Positions 40,992 to 50,024 are shown, counted from the stretch's first letter. The stretch is DNA of 64,000 nucleotides from Candidatus Coproplasma stercoravium (GCA_018713165.1 DVFR01000020.1:1-64000); one strand, 5' to 3'. Numbers and translations: made by a program. The notes: generated by a model from the letters alone, not told the origin.

Positions 40992-41978
40992 TTAAACAGG
41001 GTCGTACCCTTCGGGAATGGTTATCCCGAGTTCTTCGCATATCTCCGCGTTGTATTTTCGCACGGGGTTTACGTCGTACCGCACGGGCATGGAGGGGACG
41101 TCGGCGCCCTGCAAGAGTATCTCCGCCGCCATCTCCGCCGTTATAACGCCGAGATTATAGTAACTTATGGAGAGCGTGGCAATGCCGCAGCCCTCGCATA
41201 TCCCCTCTTCGCCCGCAATCACGGGTATGCCGAGCGGACGGCATACGTTATCTATAAGCGCGGTATTGGAGGCGACGGTGTTGTCGGTGGGAAGATAAAT
41301 AACGTCGCTCTCCGACGCCATGCGCTGCACGACGCTCTGCAGGTCGTTGGAATCGGAGAAGGCGTACATTTCGCACTCGTAGCCCGCGTCCATAGCTTCG
41401 AGCGAGCGCACCATCTCCTCCACCTGAAAACGGGAATTGGGCTCCGCCGAGCAGTACAAAAGCCCCACCCTCTTCGCCGAGGGGACGAGCTCGGCTATCA
41501 TCTGCGCCTGCTCTTCCAGAGGGGCGAGGTCGCTCGTGCCCGAAACGTTTGCGCCCGTGCCCTCTTCGGCGACGTAGTCATCCAGCCCGAGAGCCACGTC
41601 GTAAACCGTTACTGACGTGCCTAAAATGGGGATATCCTCCGTCGCGTTATACGCCGCCTGCAGGGCGGTTGTGGCGTTCGCCATGATAAGGTCGTACTTT
41701 TTTGCGACAAAATTGTTGGCTATGACCGAACAGTTGACCGAATCGTTCTGCGCGTTCTGGTAGTCAATCTTAACGGTCTTGCCCGCCTCGTCCATAAGCT
41801 CGGCGAGCCTGTCGGAAAACCCCTGCGAGGCCGCGTCGAGCGCGTCGTGCCGCACGAGCTGGACTATGCCGACGGTATAGTCGTACTCCGACGAGCTGCC
41901 GGGCACGAAGCCGAGCGCCGTTATGCACGCGCCGAGCACCGCCACCGTTACGGCGAGGTTGATAATGCTCTTTTTCAT
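40992..41978 (-). CDS. ABC transporter substrate-binding protein (TrpX-like)
   Basis: A 328-residue secreted binding protein of the ABC_sub_bind family. The N-terminus MKKSIINLAVTVAVLGACITALGF is a signal sequence; Cys18 in LGAC could be a lipidation site. Then comes YTVGIVQLVRHDALDAASQGF, the usual start of lobe 1, LIMANATTALQAAY, and the hinge region GLLYCSAEPNSRFQVE. The frame is open 24 codons upstream, but the signal peptide fixes the ATG at 41978. Homologues include tryptophan-binding TrpX; other substrates are possible. It opens the three-gene importer operon under the promoter at 42021-42050. Confidence 0.92.
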   Translation of the reverse strand: MKKSIINLAVTVAVLGACITALGFVPGSSSEYDYTVGIVQLVRHDALDAASQGFSDRLAELMDEAGKTVKIDYQNAQNDSVNCSVIANNFVAKKYDLIMANATTALQAAYNATEDIPILGTSVTVYDVALGLDDYVAEEGTGANVSGTSDLAPLEEQAQMIAELVPSAKRVGLLYCSAEPNSRFQVEEMVRSLEAMDAGYECEMYAFSDSNDLQSVVQRMASESDVIYLPTDNTVASNTALIDNVCRPLGIPVIAGEEGICEGCGIATLSISYYNLGVITAEMAAEILLQGADVPSMPVRYDVNPVRKYNAEICEELGITIPEGYDPV

Positions 41979-42020
41979 AGTTGATTTATCCTGATAAAGC
42001 AATAAAGTGTTATTGTATAG

Positions 42021-42050
42021 ATAATACCACATTACACGCCGCGCTGTCAA
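42021..42050 (-). promoter_or_regulatory. Promoter of the ABC importer operon
   Basis: On the minus strand: TTGACA (42050-42045), 18 bases, TATTAT (42026-42021); predicted start near 42014, about 36 bases before the ATG. Confidence 0.7.
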
Positions 42051-42091
42051 CGGGGGCGGCGGAAGTTGCCGTATAAATATACTAAATAATG

Positions 42092-42127
42092 CAAGAACCC
42101 GCAGGGCGAACGCCCTGCGGGTTCTTG
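42092..42127. terminator. Terminator of the surface operon
   Basis: CAAGAACCCGCAGGGCG / CGCCCTGCGGGTTCTTG, a perfect 17-bp stem with a 2-base loop, after the hydrolase gene. T-run is weak on both strands. Confidence 0.75.
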
Positions 42128-42186
42128 CGGATAAGAATTCTATGAGGAATACTTGAATGAGTATGAGCAGATTTTAAGCGCGCGCA

Positions 42187-44646
42187 TTACATGGGGATAT
42201 ACGAAACGGAAGCCGATATCGTCATCGTAATGAATATCGCGCAGCATACGATTGCGCCCGTCCATACGTTGCCCGTTATCTTATAGAACAATCTGTTGAA
42301 GATGGGCAGGATGAACATCATTACCACAAGTCCGAATACCATGTTCACGTACAGCCATACTTCGGTGCCGTTGCCCCAGTAACCATAGTAAGGCGAACCT
42401 GTCGTGAAGTAGCAGAAGTAGTTGATGAGCAGTATGAACGCAAGGCCTAAGCTGTTTGCAAGCGCGCCGACGAGCATAACCTTCCACTCGCTCCAGCCTT
42501 CCCTGCCCACGCTGCAGTTTACGCGGATGGAGTTGGAGATATAGAATACGAAGATTATGGGGATATATTCGAGCGCGGTTACGAACATGCGCGCGTTGAG
42601 CGGCGCCGCCGAGATAAGCATGAACCTGAAATCCTGGTGGAATATCCAGTAGCTTACCTGCACCATGAAGTAGAACACGACGAAGAGAATGACTGCCATG
42701 AGCAGCATTTTGAGCACGTTTACAAGCACGCCCGTCCACTTTTCGCCGCCAATCTTTATGGGTCTGAACTTATCCCAGTCGTATACGGGAGCCGTGCCCT
42801 TTATCTTCGCGTACGAATACTCGTAGAGGTTTTCAAGCAGCGTCGTCGCAAAGAACAGCACCAAACCTATCGCGCCGTTTATGAGCGCCCATAAAAGGAT
42901 GGCGTTTATCATGCGCGCGGGGAAGGTGAATGTGAACACGCTCGAGGAGTTGCCGACGGGGAATATCTCTATCGAGAGGTTTGCAAGGGGGATATAGTCG
43001 AGGCAGGCGATTATCGCGGTGAGAATCATCGTCGACCAGAATATAACCCTGTGCGCAACCGTTTTGGGTTGCTGCTGAACTGCCGCCAGCGAACTTGCCG
43101 CCGTGCTGCGCATAGGTGCGGCCACGGCCGCCGCGCCGCCCTCGGAATATGCCGCGCCTTCGGGTGCGGGCATTGCCGAACCGCCTTCGGGAAGGGGTTC
43201 GAGCCCCGTGTTTTTGAGGTTGTCTTTCTTCATCTTCGCGAAGAAGGGAACCTTCATGAGTACCGCGCAGAGCGCGATTATAAACGTGAACGCCGAAGCG
43301 AGCGCAAGGCCGTTGGAGAGCTCCTTGCCGAACCAAATCTGGCTGTCGCCGTCTATGCCCGAGTTAATGCCGAGAGCCGCGTCGAAGAAGTCTATCGTGT
43401 TGGCAATGCTCGTATCGTCGTACATCTCGAAGCAGTGGTTGATATTTTCGCGGTGAACAACGCGGTAGGTGCCGTTCGACATATCGCCGTAGCCGTAGTC
43501 GTACGAAATCGTGCCGTAGCTGTTTTCGGCTCCGTTTACTTCGTTGATGAAGCGGAGGGCGATAACTTCGAACGCCGTTGTATCGGTCTGATAGCGGAAT
43601 GCGCCCTCATCGTAATACGCGTACGACATTGCCGCATTGCAGGTTAAGTTTTTGAATTTGTTGGCAGCAGAAGTTTTGATATAGCCCGAGTTGTAAACGG
43701 CCTTTATTATGCTGTCTTCGTAGCCCGAACCCGCCATATCGGAGGCGAGGGTTACGACGTTGCCGCCGCCCGCGGAGTGACCGACCGCGCCGAAGCGGTC
43801 TTTGTCGCAGAAACGGAAGTCGTCGGTGTTGTTATAAACATACTGTACGAGGTATTCCACGCCGTTGGCGCCCGCCGTCGAAGTTTCGGTCGTGCCGCCC
43901 TGACCGCCGGGGTCGAGGCAGAACACTACGGCGCCGCGGCGCGAGAGCTCTATGCAGTACTGCGCCATCGTGGCCTTGGTACGGGTGAAGCCGGGCAAAA
44001 CAAATACGGTTGCGGCGGGATTTTCTTCCGTAGCCGTTTCGGGAACGTACATGGTTACGGCATAAGTCGAATCCTCGTTCTCAATCACATACTGTTCGCC
44101 GTGAATTTCGCCGTTGTTGTATGCAAGGGTCATTTCCTGCGTGAGGGTGAAATCGGTTACGCTTACCTTAAAGCCCGAAGTTTCGAACGCCATTCCCGAG
44201 AAGCCGAGCACGAAAATCAGCACGAACGATACGCACATCGTTATGAAAGCGCTCGCCTTGTAGAAGGGCTTTTTGGGCTTGGGCGCGTCGGTTTCGGGCG
44301 CGCCTGCCGTTTCGGGAACCTCCCTCTTTACGAGTTCGTATTCGCCCTCTTTATTGCGGAAGAAGGCAACTGCGTTTAAGATGAACGCGGGAATGCATAC
44401 TATGCTGAGTATCCAGCATACGAGGTATTTTATCCACTCTTTTTTGTTAAGTTTTACGTCCGTCATCTTGTTGCGCACGTCGGATATAACGAAGCCGTCG
44501 TACAGGCTTATGAGCGCAAAGACGAGGAACAGCCAATAGATATAGTTTGAAAGGCCGAAAGCGCACGCCGCGGCTACGAACCACAGGAAGCTGAATACGT
44601 ACAGGCACACCGAAGCGGCTTTCATCAGATTTTTCTTAATGTACAT
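42187..44646 (-). CDS. Polytopic membrane protein with an extracytoplasmic alpha/beta-hydrolase domain
   Basis: An 819-residue protein. Residues 10-100 hold about four membrane segments, 131-152 another, then a soluble alpha/beta-hydrolase domain (about 170-435) with ATVFVLPGFTRT (oxyanion strand), the nucleophile elbow GHSAGGG (Ser291) and a late histidine in NINHCFEMYDD (about 405). Residues 445-819 contain 8-9 more membrane segments split by a long Pro/Ala-rich loop (around 480-530). The hydrolase domain should face outside if the fifth segment is an in-to-out anchor. An esterase or peptidase-like activity on a lipid or cell-wall substrate is possible. It begins 12 bases after the triplicated-domain lipoprotein gene and is surely co-transcribed. 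I recognise no described family of this architecture. Confidence 0.75.
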   Translation of the reverse strand: MYIKKNLMKAASVCLYVFSFLWFVAAACAFGLSNYIYWLFLVFALISLYDGFVISDVRNKMTDVKLNKKEWIKYLVCWILSIVCIPAFILNAVAFFRNKEGEYELVKREVPETAGAPETDAPKPKKPFYKASAFITMCVSFVLIFVLGFSGMAFETSGFKVSVTDFTLTQEMTLAYNNGEIHGEQYVIENEDSTYAVTMYVPETATEENPAATVFVLPGFTRTKATMAQYCIELSRRGAVVFCLDPGGQGGTTETSTAGANGVEYLVQYVYNNTDDFRFCDKDRFGAVGHSAGGGNVVTLASDMAGSGYEDSIIKAVYNSGYIKTSAANKFKNLTCNAAMSYAYYDEGAFRYQTDTTAFEVIALRFINEVNGAENSYGTISYDYGYGDMSNGTYRVVHRENINHCFEMYDDTSIANTIDFFDAALGINSGIDGDSQIWFGKELSNGLALASAFTFIIALCAVLMKVPFFAKMKKDNLKNTGLEPLPEGGSAMPAPEGAAYSEGGAAAVAAPMRSTAASSLAAVQQQPKTVAHRVIFWSTMILTAIIACLDYIPLANLSIEIFPVGNSSSVFTFTFPARMINAILLWALINGAIGLVLFFATTLLENLYEYSYAKIKGTAPVYDWDKFRPIKIGGEKWTGVLVNVLKMLLMAVILFVVFYFMVQVSYWIFHQDFRFMLISAAPLNARMFVTALEYIPIIFVFYISNSIRVNCSVGREGWSEWKVMLVGALANSLGLAFILLINYFCYFTTGSPYYGYWGNGTEVWLYVNMVFGLVVMMFILPIFNRLFYKITGNVWTGAIVCCAIFITMTISASVSYIPM

Positions 44647-44658
44647 ACATAACCCTCC

Positions 44659-46284
44659 TTATGCCGCCAGCGCGGTCGTTGCGGTTGCCGCAAACAACGC
44701 ACGGGCTTCGTCGGTTTTAAGCCAGTCGAATACAAGCAGCGAAACGGCGTCGTCGTCGAGAAGATGAACCCTGCGGTCGGTCTTTTCGCCCATGGGGACG
44801 TCTTCCTGAACTTCAAGCACGCCTTCGTAATCGAAAGCCTTCATGCCCACCATGATATCCACGTCGCCGTCGGTATCCACAGCCGAAATCACTTCGTCAA
44901 CCTTGCCGTCGTATGCACGGAAAACTACCGTAAGATTTGCAGAGGTGTAGCCCTGCGTTTCGAGATAGGCATTGAGCCCCGCCGTGAAAGTATCGATTAT
45001 CGTCTGGTCAAGGCCTGAAGTACCCGACTTTGCATACCAGCCTATAACGAGCTGCGTCTGCGCCGCGGGAGTGAGGAGCAACGCACGCGCGTCGTCGGTT
45101 TTAAGCCACTCGTATACCGCCTTGGAAACTTCGCCTTCGTCGAGGAGGTGAACTCTGCGGTCGGTCTTTTCACCCATAGGGACATCGTCCTGCTGCTCTA
45201 TGATACCCTCGACGGAGAATGCCTTCATGCCTATCATCACGTCTACGTCGCCGTCGGTTGTTACGGCAGTTTCGACATCGGCAACATTGCCGTCGTATGC
45301 GCGGACGATAACTTCTACGTCGGAGTAATTATTTGCCGCAAGATAAGCGTTGAGTCCCCTCGTGAAAACGCTTATTATCGTCTGGTCAAGGCCTGAAGTG
45401 CCCGACTTTGCATACCAGCCGACAGTGAGCTGAGTCTGGGTGTCGGGGTCGGGGTCGGGAGTGGGTTCAGGCTCGGGTTCGGGCTCGGGGGTCGGAGTTT
45501 CGTCGCGACCGAGTATCCAGTTATAAACAAGGTTTACAAGCGGTTTATTAGTGAGTCTTGCCGCATAACGGTTTTTACCGTTGATTTCAATGCCGCTGAC
45601 ATTTTCGAGATAATCTACGCCTTCAACCATTCCGCCGGTGGAATCGATATTTCCGCCCCAGCCGTACATGATATCGACGTCGCCGTCGTCCATAATTTCG
45701 GAGCACGAAGGTCCTACATTGCCCGAATAGCCGCGGATGATTATATCCATGCTCTCAGGCGTATAGCCCTCGGTCGTAAGGAACGCATACAGATTCGTCT
45801 GGAACTGGTCCATCCAAGCCTGGTTTATACCGGAAGTAGACTCCTTATCATACCATGCAATTACAAGGTCATGCTGAGGTATGGGAGCAAAAGCAGCATA
45901 TAACGTTATGCTCAGGCTCTCGCCATCGACGAAATTTTTCACGTCGTCATAACGGATGAGTCCTTTGCTCGAAGAAACGCTCTCTATGCCGTCATCTTCC
46001 GTCCAGTCTTTTATAGGCGACCAACCCGCAAACTGCATTCCGTCGGGAGCGTAGTCAGGTTCGGGAACAATCGCATTGTTAAACTGATTTACCGTGTAGG
46101 TGCCAACGTATTCATACTGATAGGAACCATCGTCGTTGGTTACCAGGTCACCGCTCTCGGTCTGTTGCACGCCCATTAGAATGACCTGCACATCCCTCTC
46201 AAGCCCCTTTATCAAGGAGCAGCCGGAGAGCGCCGCGAGGCACATCACAACCACGATGAGCACCGCCACTAAGCGCTTTTTCAT
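44659..46284 (-). CDS. Lipoprotein with three tandem binding-protein-like domains
   Basis: A 541-residue lipoprotein (Cys22 in ALSGC). Residues 35-133 resemble a Listeria-Bacteroides/InlB-type beta repeat (MQFAGWSP...SLSITLYAAFAP). Then follow three copies of a ~120-residue domain: 139-258, 286-402 and 411-532. Each starts WYxKxxTSG and contains GDVDIM or GDVDVM; copies 2 and 3 are close to identical over long stretches (GWYAKSGTSGLDQTII, DVPMGEKTDRRVHLL, EWLKT/DWLKT). A Pro/Glu/Asp linker (263-282) separates copies 1 and 2. The domain recalls a lobe of periplasmic solute-binding proteins; the ligand is unknown. It lies between the SGNH/LRR lipoprotein and the polytopic hydrolase. Confidence 0.78.
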   Translation of the reverse strand: MKKRLVAVLIVVVMCLAALSGCSLIKGLERDVQVILMGVQQTESGDLVTNDDGSYQYEYVGTYTVNQFNNAIVPEPDYAPDGMQFAGWSPIKDWTEDDGIESVSSSKGLIRYDDVKNFVDGESLSITLYAAFAPIPQHDLVIAWYDKESTSGINQAWMDQFQTNLYAFLTTEGYTPESMDIIIRGYSGNVGPSCSEIMDDGDVDIMYGWGGNIDSTGGMVEGVDYLENVSGIEINGKNRYAARLTNKPLVNLVYNWILGRDETPTPEPEPEPEPTPDPDPDTQTQLTVGWYAKSGTSGLDQTIISVFTRGLNAYLAANNYSDVEVIVRAYDGNVADVETAVTTDGDVDVMIGMKAFSVEGIIEQQDDVPMGEKTDRRVHLLDEGEVSKAVYEWLKTDDARALLLTPAAQTQLVIGWYAKSGTSGLDQTIIDTFTAGLNAYLETQGYTSANLTVVFRAYDGKVDEVISAVDTDGDVDIMVGMKAFDYEGVLEVQEDVPMGEKTDRRVHLLDDDAVSLLVFDWLKTDEARALFAATATTALAA

Positions 46285-46335
46285 ATCATTTTCTCCTCTT
46301 TGATTTTTATTAAAAACCGTTCAGCTTTTTTTATT

Positions 46336-47580
46336 TTAAAAAACTATGTCGTAAGCAACGTTCTGCAAAATTGTCGCAGTTTCCTCGCTGAGCGAGCCTG
46401 TAAACGTGACCGACCTCGGGTCTATTCCGAGAATAGTCGCCGCATGCACGCACGCCGCGAGATATGAGCCGGCATACGAAGGGTGCCTGTCGTTCGTCCT
46501 GTTACCGTCGTTGTTGTCGTCAAAGTAAAGGTCGATACCTGTGCCAGCCGCTTCGTCATAACGGTAATGCTCGTATACATAGGTGAACGCCTCGCCCACA
46601 CTGCATACCCCGGCGCCGATTGCCTTTGCCACGTCGCTATACGCACTGCGCAAAGCCGCCTCCAATGCGGGCACCGTCGTATAAGTGCCGTTGAGCCCCG
46701 CGGGGAAGCCCCATGTTGCGTAAAGATAGACGTCACAGTCGGTCTGCGTTTCGTCTATGCGCTGTTTTAATGTGCGCGCGGCGCTTAAAAATGCGTTATA
46801 GTTATCGACGGGTCGGGTGCTCTGCTCCTGCAGAATAATAACGTCGTAATCGTTATTGGCACTCAGCTTCTCCTCTACCGTCTTGCCGTCGCCCTGCATG
46901 TTGGGGTCGTCGCTCGGAGCGGCAACGTCGTCGGGATTGGCATAGCTCGTAAGCGTATAACTGCCGTGAACTATGCTGTCTACCTGTACGACCTCACCCA
47001 AAGATAAGGCTATATCTTCAAAAATAGAGGGCAGGTCGTTATAATAGGTGAAACTGTTTCCGATGAAAAGCACCTTTATATTCTCCCACACCGTGGGCGT
47101 GCCGTCCGTGCGCAGGTGCCAATAGTCTCCGCCCGTCGTCGGCTGCTGTTCGGAATAGGTATAAACCCTCACGCTGTCAGGCGAAGTCACCTGCGAATAG
47201 GCATAGAGCGTTATATCGTCGTAAAACGCATCGGCGCCTATCGAAGTTACGCTTTCAGGCAGAATTACGTACTCTACGTACGCGCAGCCCGTGAATGTAT
47301 TGTCGCCGACGTAAGTTATGCCGTCGTCCAGAACAATTTCTGTAACTCTGCCCGCCCTGCCGTACCACGGGGTCTCCCTTTCGGAAGCGTAGTCAGGCAT
47401 AGCGCCGCTGCCCTCAACAGTGAGAATGTAGCCGTTTTTCCCGTTATCCGAAAAGCTTGCGCTAACCGTATCGGACAGAGTCCAGGAAGTCGCCTCCTCC
47501 TCGCTGCAGCCGGAAAGGCACGCCGCGGTGAGCGACGCCGCAATCAGGACAACGGCCGCGGAAATAAATGTTTTTTTCAT
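46336..47580 (-). CDS. Lipoprotein with BspA-type LRR segment and DUF4886/SGNH hydrolase domain
   Basis: A 414-residue lipoprotein (lipobox LSGC, Cys25). Residues 33-130 contain a short BspA-type leucine-rich repeat (VTEIVLDDGITYVGDNTFTG, YVEYVILPESVTSIGADAFY). The rest is an SGNH/DUF4886 hydrolase: IKVLFIGNSFTYYNDLP with nucleophile Ser176, a central VIILQEQSTRP block, and the C-terminal Asp364/His366 in NDRHPSYAGSY. Members are likely carbohydrate or cell-wall esterases. It is the first gene of a three-gene minus-strand unit (51-base gap, then 12-base gap). The promoter lies somewhere in 47581-47640 but is not clear. Confidence 0.82.
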   Translation of the reverse strand: MKKTFISAAVVLIAASLTAACLSGCSEEEATSWTLSDTVSASFSDNGKNGYILTVEGSGAMPDYASERETPWYGRAGRVTEIVLDDGITYVGDNTFTGCAYVEYVILPESVTSIGADAFYDDITLYAYSQVTSPDSVRVYTYSEQQPTTGGDYWHLRTDGTPTVWENIKVLFIGNSFTYYNDLPSIFEDIALSLGEVVQVDSIVHGSYTLTSYANPDDVAAPSDDPNMQGDGKTVEEKLSANNDYDVIILQEQSTRPVDNYNAFLSAARTLKQRIDETQTDCDVYLYATWGFPAGLNGTYTTVPALEAALRSAYSDVAKAIGAGVCSVGEAFTYVYEHYRYDEAAGTGIDLYFDDNNDGNRTNDRHPSYAGSYLAACVHAATILGIDPRSVTFTGSLSEETATILQNVAYDIVF

Positions 47581-47638
47581 TTTTTTTCCTCCGTAAGAAA
47601 GAAAATCTTATCCTTAAAAATTTTTATGAAGCATTGTT

Positions 47639-47673
47639 AGCAAGGCAAGCTCCCGCTTGCCTTGCTTTTTTTA
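47639..47673. terminator. Probable terminator of the malic enzyme gene
   Basis: AGCAAGGCAAGC / GCTTGCCTTGCT stem with a T-run on the plus strand and an A-rich, weaker run on the minus strand. Confidence 0.65.
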
Positions 47674-47702
47674 TCGCAAGATAAAAATTTTTAATTATTA
47701 AT

Positions 47703-48878
47703 TTATTTGAGCTTGGAAACGCCCGTCTTTTCCGCAGCCTCGTAAACGGCCTTGGCAACAGCCTTGTGCGCGTCCTTGTTCCATGCTACGGGCAGAATGT
47801 AGTCGAGCGCGAGCTTGTCTGCGGGAACGCAGTCGGCAATGGCGTCGGCGGCGGCAATCATCATTTCGATGTTTACCGTATTCGCGCGTGCGTCGAGCGC
47901 GCCGCGGAACAGGCCGGGGAACACGAGCACGTTGTTAATCTGGTTGGGATAAATGGAAGAGCCCGTGCCTACGAGGAACGCGCCCGCTTCCTTTGCGTCG
48001 TCGGGCAGAATCTCGGGTATGGGGTTGGCGCAGGTGAAGAGAATGGGCTTTTCGGCCATAGACCTTACCATATCCTTGGTTACGCAGTTAGCCACAGAAA
48101 CGCCTACAAACACGTCGGCGCCCTTCATCGCGTCGGCAAGCGTGCCCTTGAGGTGCGAAAGGTTGGTTATCTTTACTATCTCCTGCTTTGCGGCATTCAG
48201 CTTGGGGTCGCCCTCGCATAAAATGCCGTGGCTTGCGCACATTATAATGTCCTTTACGCCGTACGCAAGGAGGAACTTTGCAATGGCTATGCCCGCGGCG
48301 CCCGCGCCGTTTATAACCACCTTTATGTCCTCCGCCTTTTTGCCCGCAAGTTTTAAAGCGTTTTTGAGCGCGGCGGCGGTTACTATGGCCGTGCCGTGCT
48401 GGTCGTCGTGGAAAACGGGGATATCAAGGTCTTTTTTGAGCCTCGTCTCCACCTCGAAGCAGCGGGGAGCGGAAATATCCTCGAGGTTGATGCCGCCGAA
48501 CGAACCTGAGATGAGCTCTATCGTGCGGATGATGTCCTCGGTGTCCTTCGATTTGATGCAGATGGGGAAGGCGTCGACGTCGCCGAACTCCTTGAAGAGC
48601 GCAGCCTTGCCCTCCATTACGGGCATGCCCGCTTCGGGGCCTATGTCGCCGAGGCCGAGAACCGCCGTGCCGTCGGTTATTACGGCGACGGTGTTCCAGC
48701 GCCTCGTGAGTTCGAAGCTCTTTTCTACGTCGTCGTGAATTTCCAGGCAGGGCTGAGCCACGCCGGGCGTGTAGGCAAGCGATAAATCCTGCCTGCTTTC
48801 GATGGGCACGCGCACCTTCGTTTCAATCTTGCCGTGCCACTTTTCGTGCATTTTAAGTGATTCCTCACCGTATCCCAT
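47703..48878 (-). CDS. Malic enzyme (oxaloacetate-decarboxylating malate dehydrogenase)
   Basis: Converts malate to pyruvate and CO2 with reduction of NAD(P). The 391-residue protein is the short bacterial type: the tyrosine in LAYTPGVAQPC, the catalytic lysine region EGKAALFKEFG, metal ligands in DISAPRCFEVE and FHDDQHGTAIV, and the dinucleotide motif VVINGAGAAGIAIAK. No C-terminal phosphotransacetylase-like domain. A divergent LysR gene and a symmetric shared promoter lie upstream. Together with PFOR it would feed pyruvate to acetyl-CoA and reduced ferredoxin. Cofactor choice cannot be decided by eye. Confidence 0.95.
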   Translation of the reverse strand: MGYGEESLKMHEKWHGKIETKVRVPIESRQDLSLAYTPGVAQPCLEIHDDVEKSFELTRRWNTVAVITDGTAVLGLGDIGPEAGMPVMEGKAALFKEFGDVDAFPICIKSKDTEDIIRTIELISGSFGGINLEDISAPRCFEVETRLKKDLDIPVFHDDQHGTAIVTAAALKNALKLAGKKAEDIKVVINGAGAAGIAIAKFLLAYGVKDIIMCASHGILCEGDPKLNAAKQEIVKITNLSHLKGTLADAMKGADVFVGVSVANCVTKDMVRSMAEKPILFTCANPIPEILPDDAKEAGAFLVGTGSSIYPNQINNVLVFPGLFRGALDARANTVNIEMMIAAADAIADCVPADKLALDYILPVAWNKDAHKAVAKAVYEAAEKTGVSKLK

Positions 48879-48941
48879 AAATAATTACCTCCGTATCGAA
48901 TGTAAATTTAAAACAAAATTTTTTAATTACTTTCATTTTTA

Positions 48942-48975
48942 TTTACATTATAAATTCAAAGTGCTATAATGTAAA
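48942..48975. promoter_or_regulatory. Symmetric overlapping divergent promoters of malic enzyme and LysR
   Basis: TTTACATTATA (48942-48952) and its exact complement TATAATGTAAA (48965-48975) flank a 12-base centre. Read rightwards this is TTTACA-17-TATAAT for the LysR gene; read leftwards it is equally TTTACA-17-TATAAT for the malic enzyme gene. The -35 of each overlaps the -10 of the other, so only one polymerase can bind at a time. The inverted repeat may also be a regulator site. Confidence 0.82.
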
Positions 48976-49071
48976 ATGATAATATTTCATATCAGGCATA
49001 ACAAAAACGCATATCATTGTTAATTTGCCGACAAAATGCGGCAATAGCCGCTCATTCAGGGGAGAAAAATT

Positions 49072-49965
49072 ATGAATTACGAACACTGCAAAATTTTTTA
49101 CTGCGTAGGCAAGCACAAGAACATCACCAAGGCTGCGAACGAGCTTTATTCAAGCCAGCCCGCCGTATCCAGGGCGATAATGAGCCTTGAAAACGAGCTG
49201 GGCTGCAGGCTGTTTATCCGCAACAAGAACGGCGTGGAGTTCACGCACGAAGGGCAGACGCTCTTCAACTATGCAAGCATCGCGTACACCCAGCTGCTTA
49301 AAGCCGAGGAGGAAGTCAGCCGTTCGGTGAGCCCCGAAAGCGGCACCATATATATCGGCGCGACCATCACAGCGCTGTACGGGTACCTCTTCGACCTTTT
49401 GGACGACTTCCATTTAAAACACCCGAAAGTAAAGTTCAAGATAACCACGGGTTCCTCCGACAAGACGATAGGCAACCTAAAAAACGGGTTCGTCGACCTT
49501 TCGTTCGTCACCACTCCTTTTAATATGAGCAAAGAGCTCTCGGTGATACGCATAAAGAAGTTCAACGACATTCTTATCGCGGGAGAAAGATTCTCCTTTC
49601 TGAAGGGAAAGACGATAGCGCTCGCGGAGCTTAAAAAATACCCCTTCATCTGCCTTGAAAAGGGCATGCAGCTGAGGCAGTTCATCGACGCTATATTCAT
49701 GAAAAAGGAGATTGACATTACTCCCGACATAGAGCCGGACAGCGCCGACCTGATTGTGCCCATGGCGGCGCACAACTTCGGGCTGGGCTTCGTGCCGCAG
49801 GGCATAGCCGAGAACGCCATTGAAAAGGGCGAAGTTTTCAGGGTGCATCTCGAGGAGGAACTGCCGCCGAGGTACGTGTGCCTCGTAATGAGTCCCAACC
49901 ACCCGCAGACGAGCGCCTCGCGCGAGCTCGCGCGCATGATTACTCGCGCGAACCAGAAACAATAA
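49072..49965 (+). CDS. LysR-family regulator, probable regulator of malic enzyme
   Basis: A 297-residue LysR protein. The helix-turn-helix is at residues 1-60 (CVGKHKNITKAANELYSSQPAVSRAIMSLE), the effector domain from ~90 (GTIYIGATITALYGYLFDLL). The ATG at 49072 follows GGGGAGA. It is divergent to the malic enzyme gene, the classic arrangement for a LysR regulator and its target, and the two share the symmetric promoter at 48942-48975. The effector may be malate or a related acid, which is inference. A ~95-base leader lies between the predicted start site and the ATG. Confidence 0.9.
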   Translation: MNYEHCKIFYCVGKHKNITKAANELYSSQPAVSRAIMSLENELGCRLFIRNKNGVEFTHEGQTLFNYASIAYTQLLKAEEEVSRSVSPESGTIYIGATITALYGYLFDLLDDFHLKHPKVKFKITTGSSDKTIGNLKNGFVDLSFVTTPFNMSKELSVIRIKKFNDILIAGERFSFLKGKTIALAELKKYPFICLEKGMQLRQFIDAIFMKKEIDITPDIEPDSADLIVPMAAHNFGLGFVPQGIAENAIEKGEVFRVHLEEELPPRYVCLVMSPNHPQTSASRELARMITRANQKQ

Positions 49966-50024
49966 AACCGGCGGCCGCGTAGCATAGCCGTGCAGCGCTG
50001 ATGACGGGTACAAAAAGATAAAAA

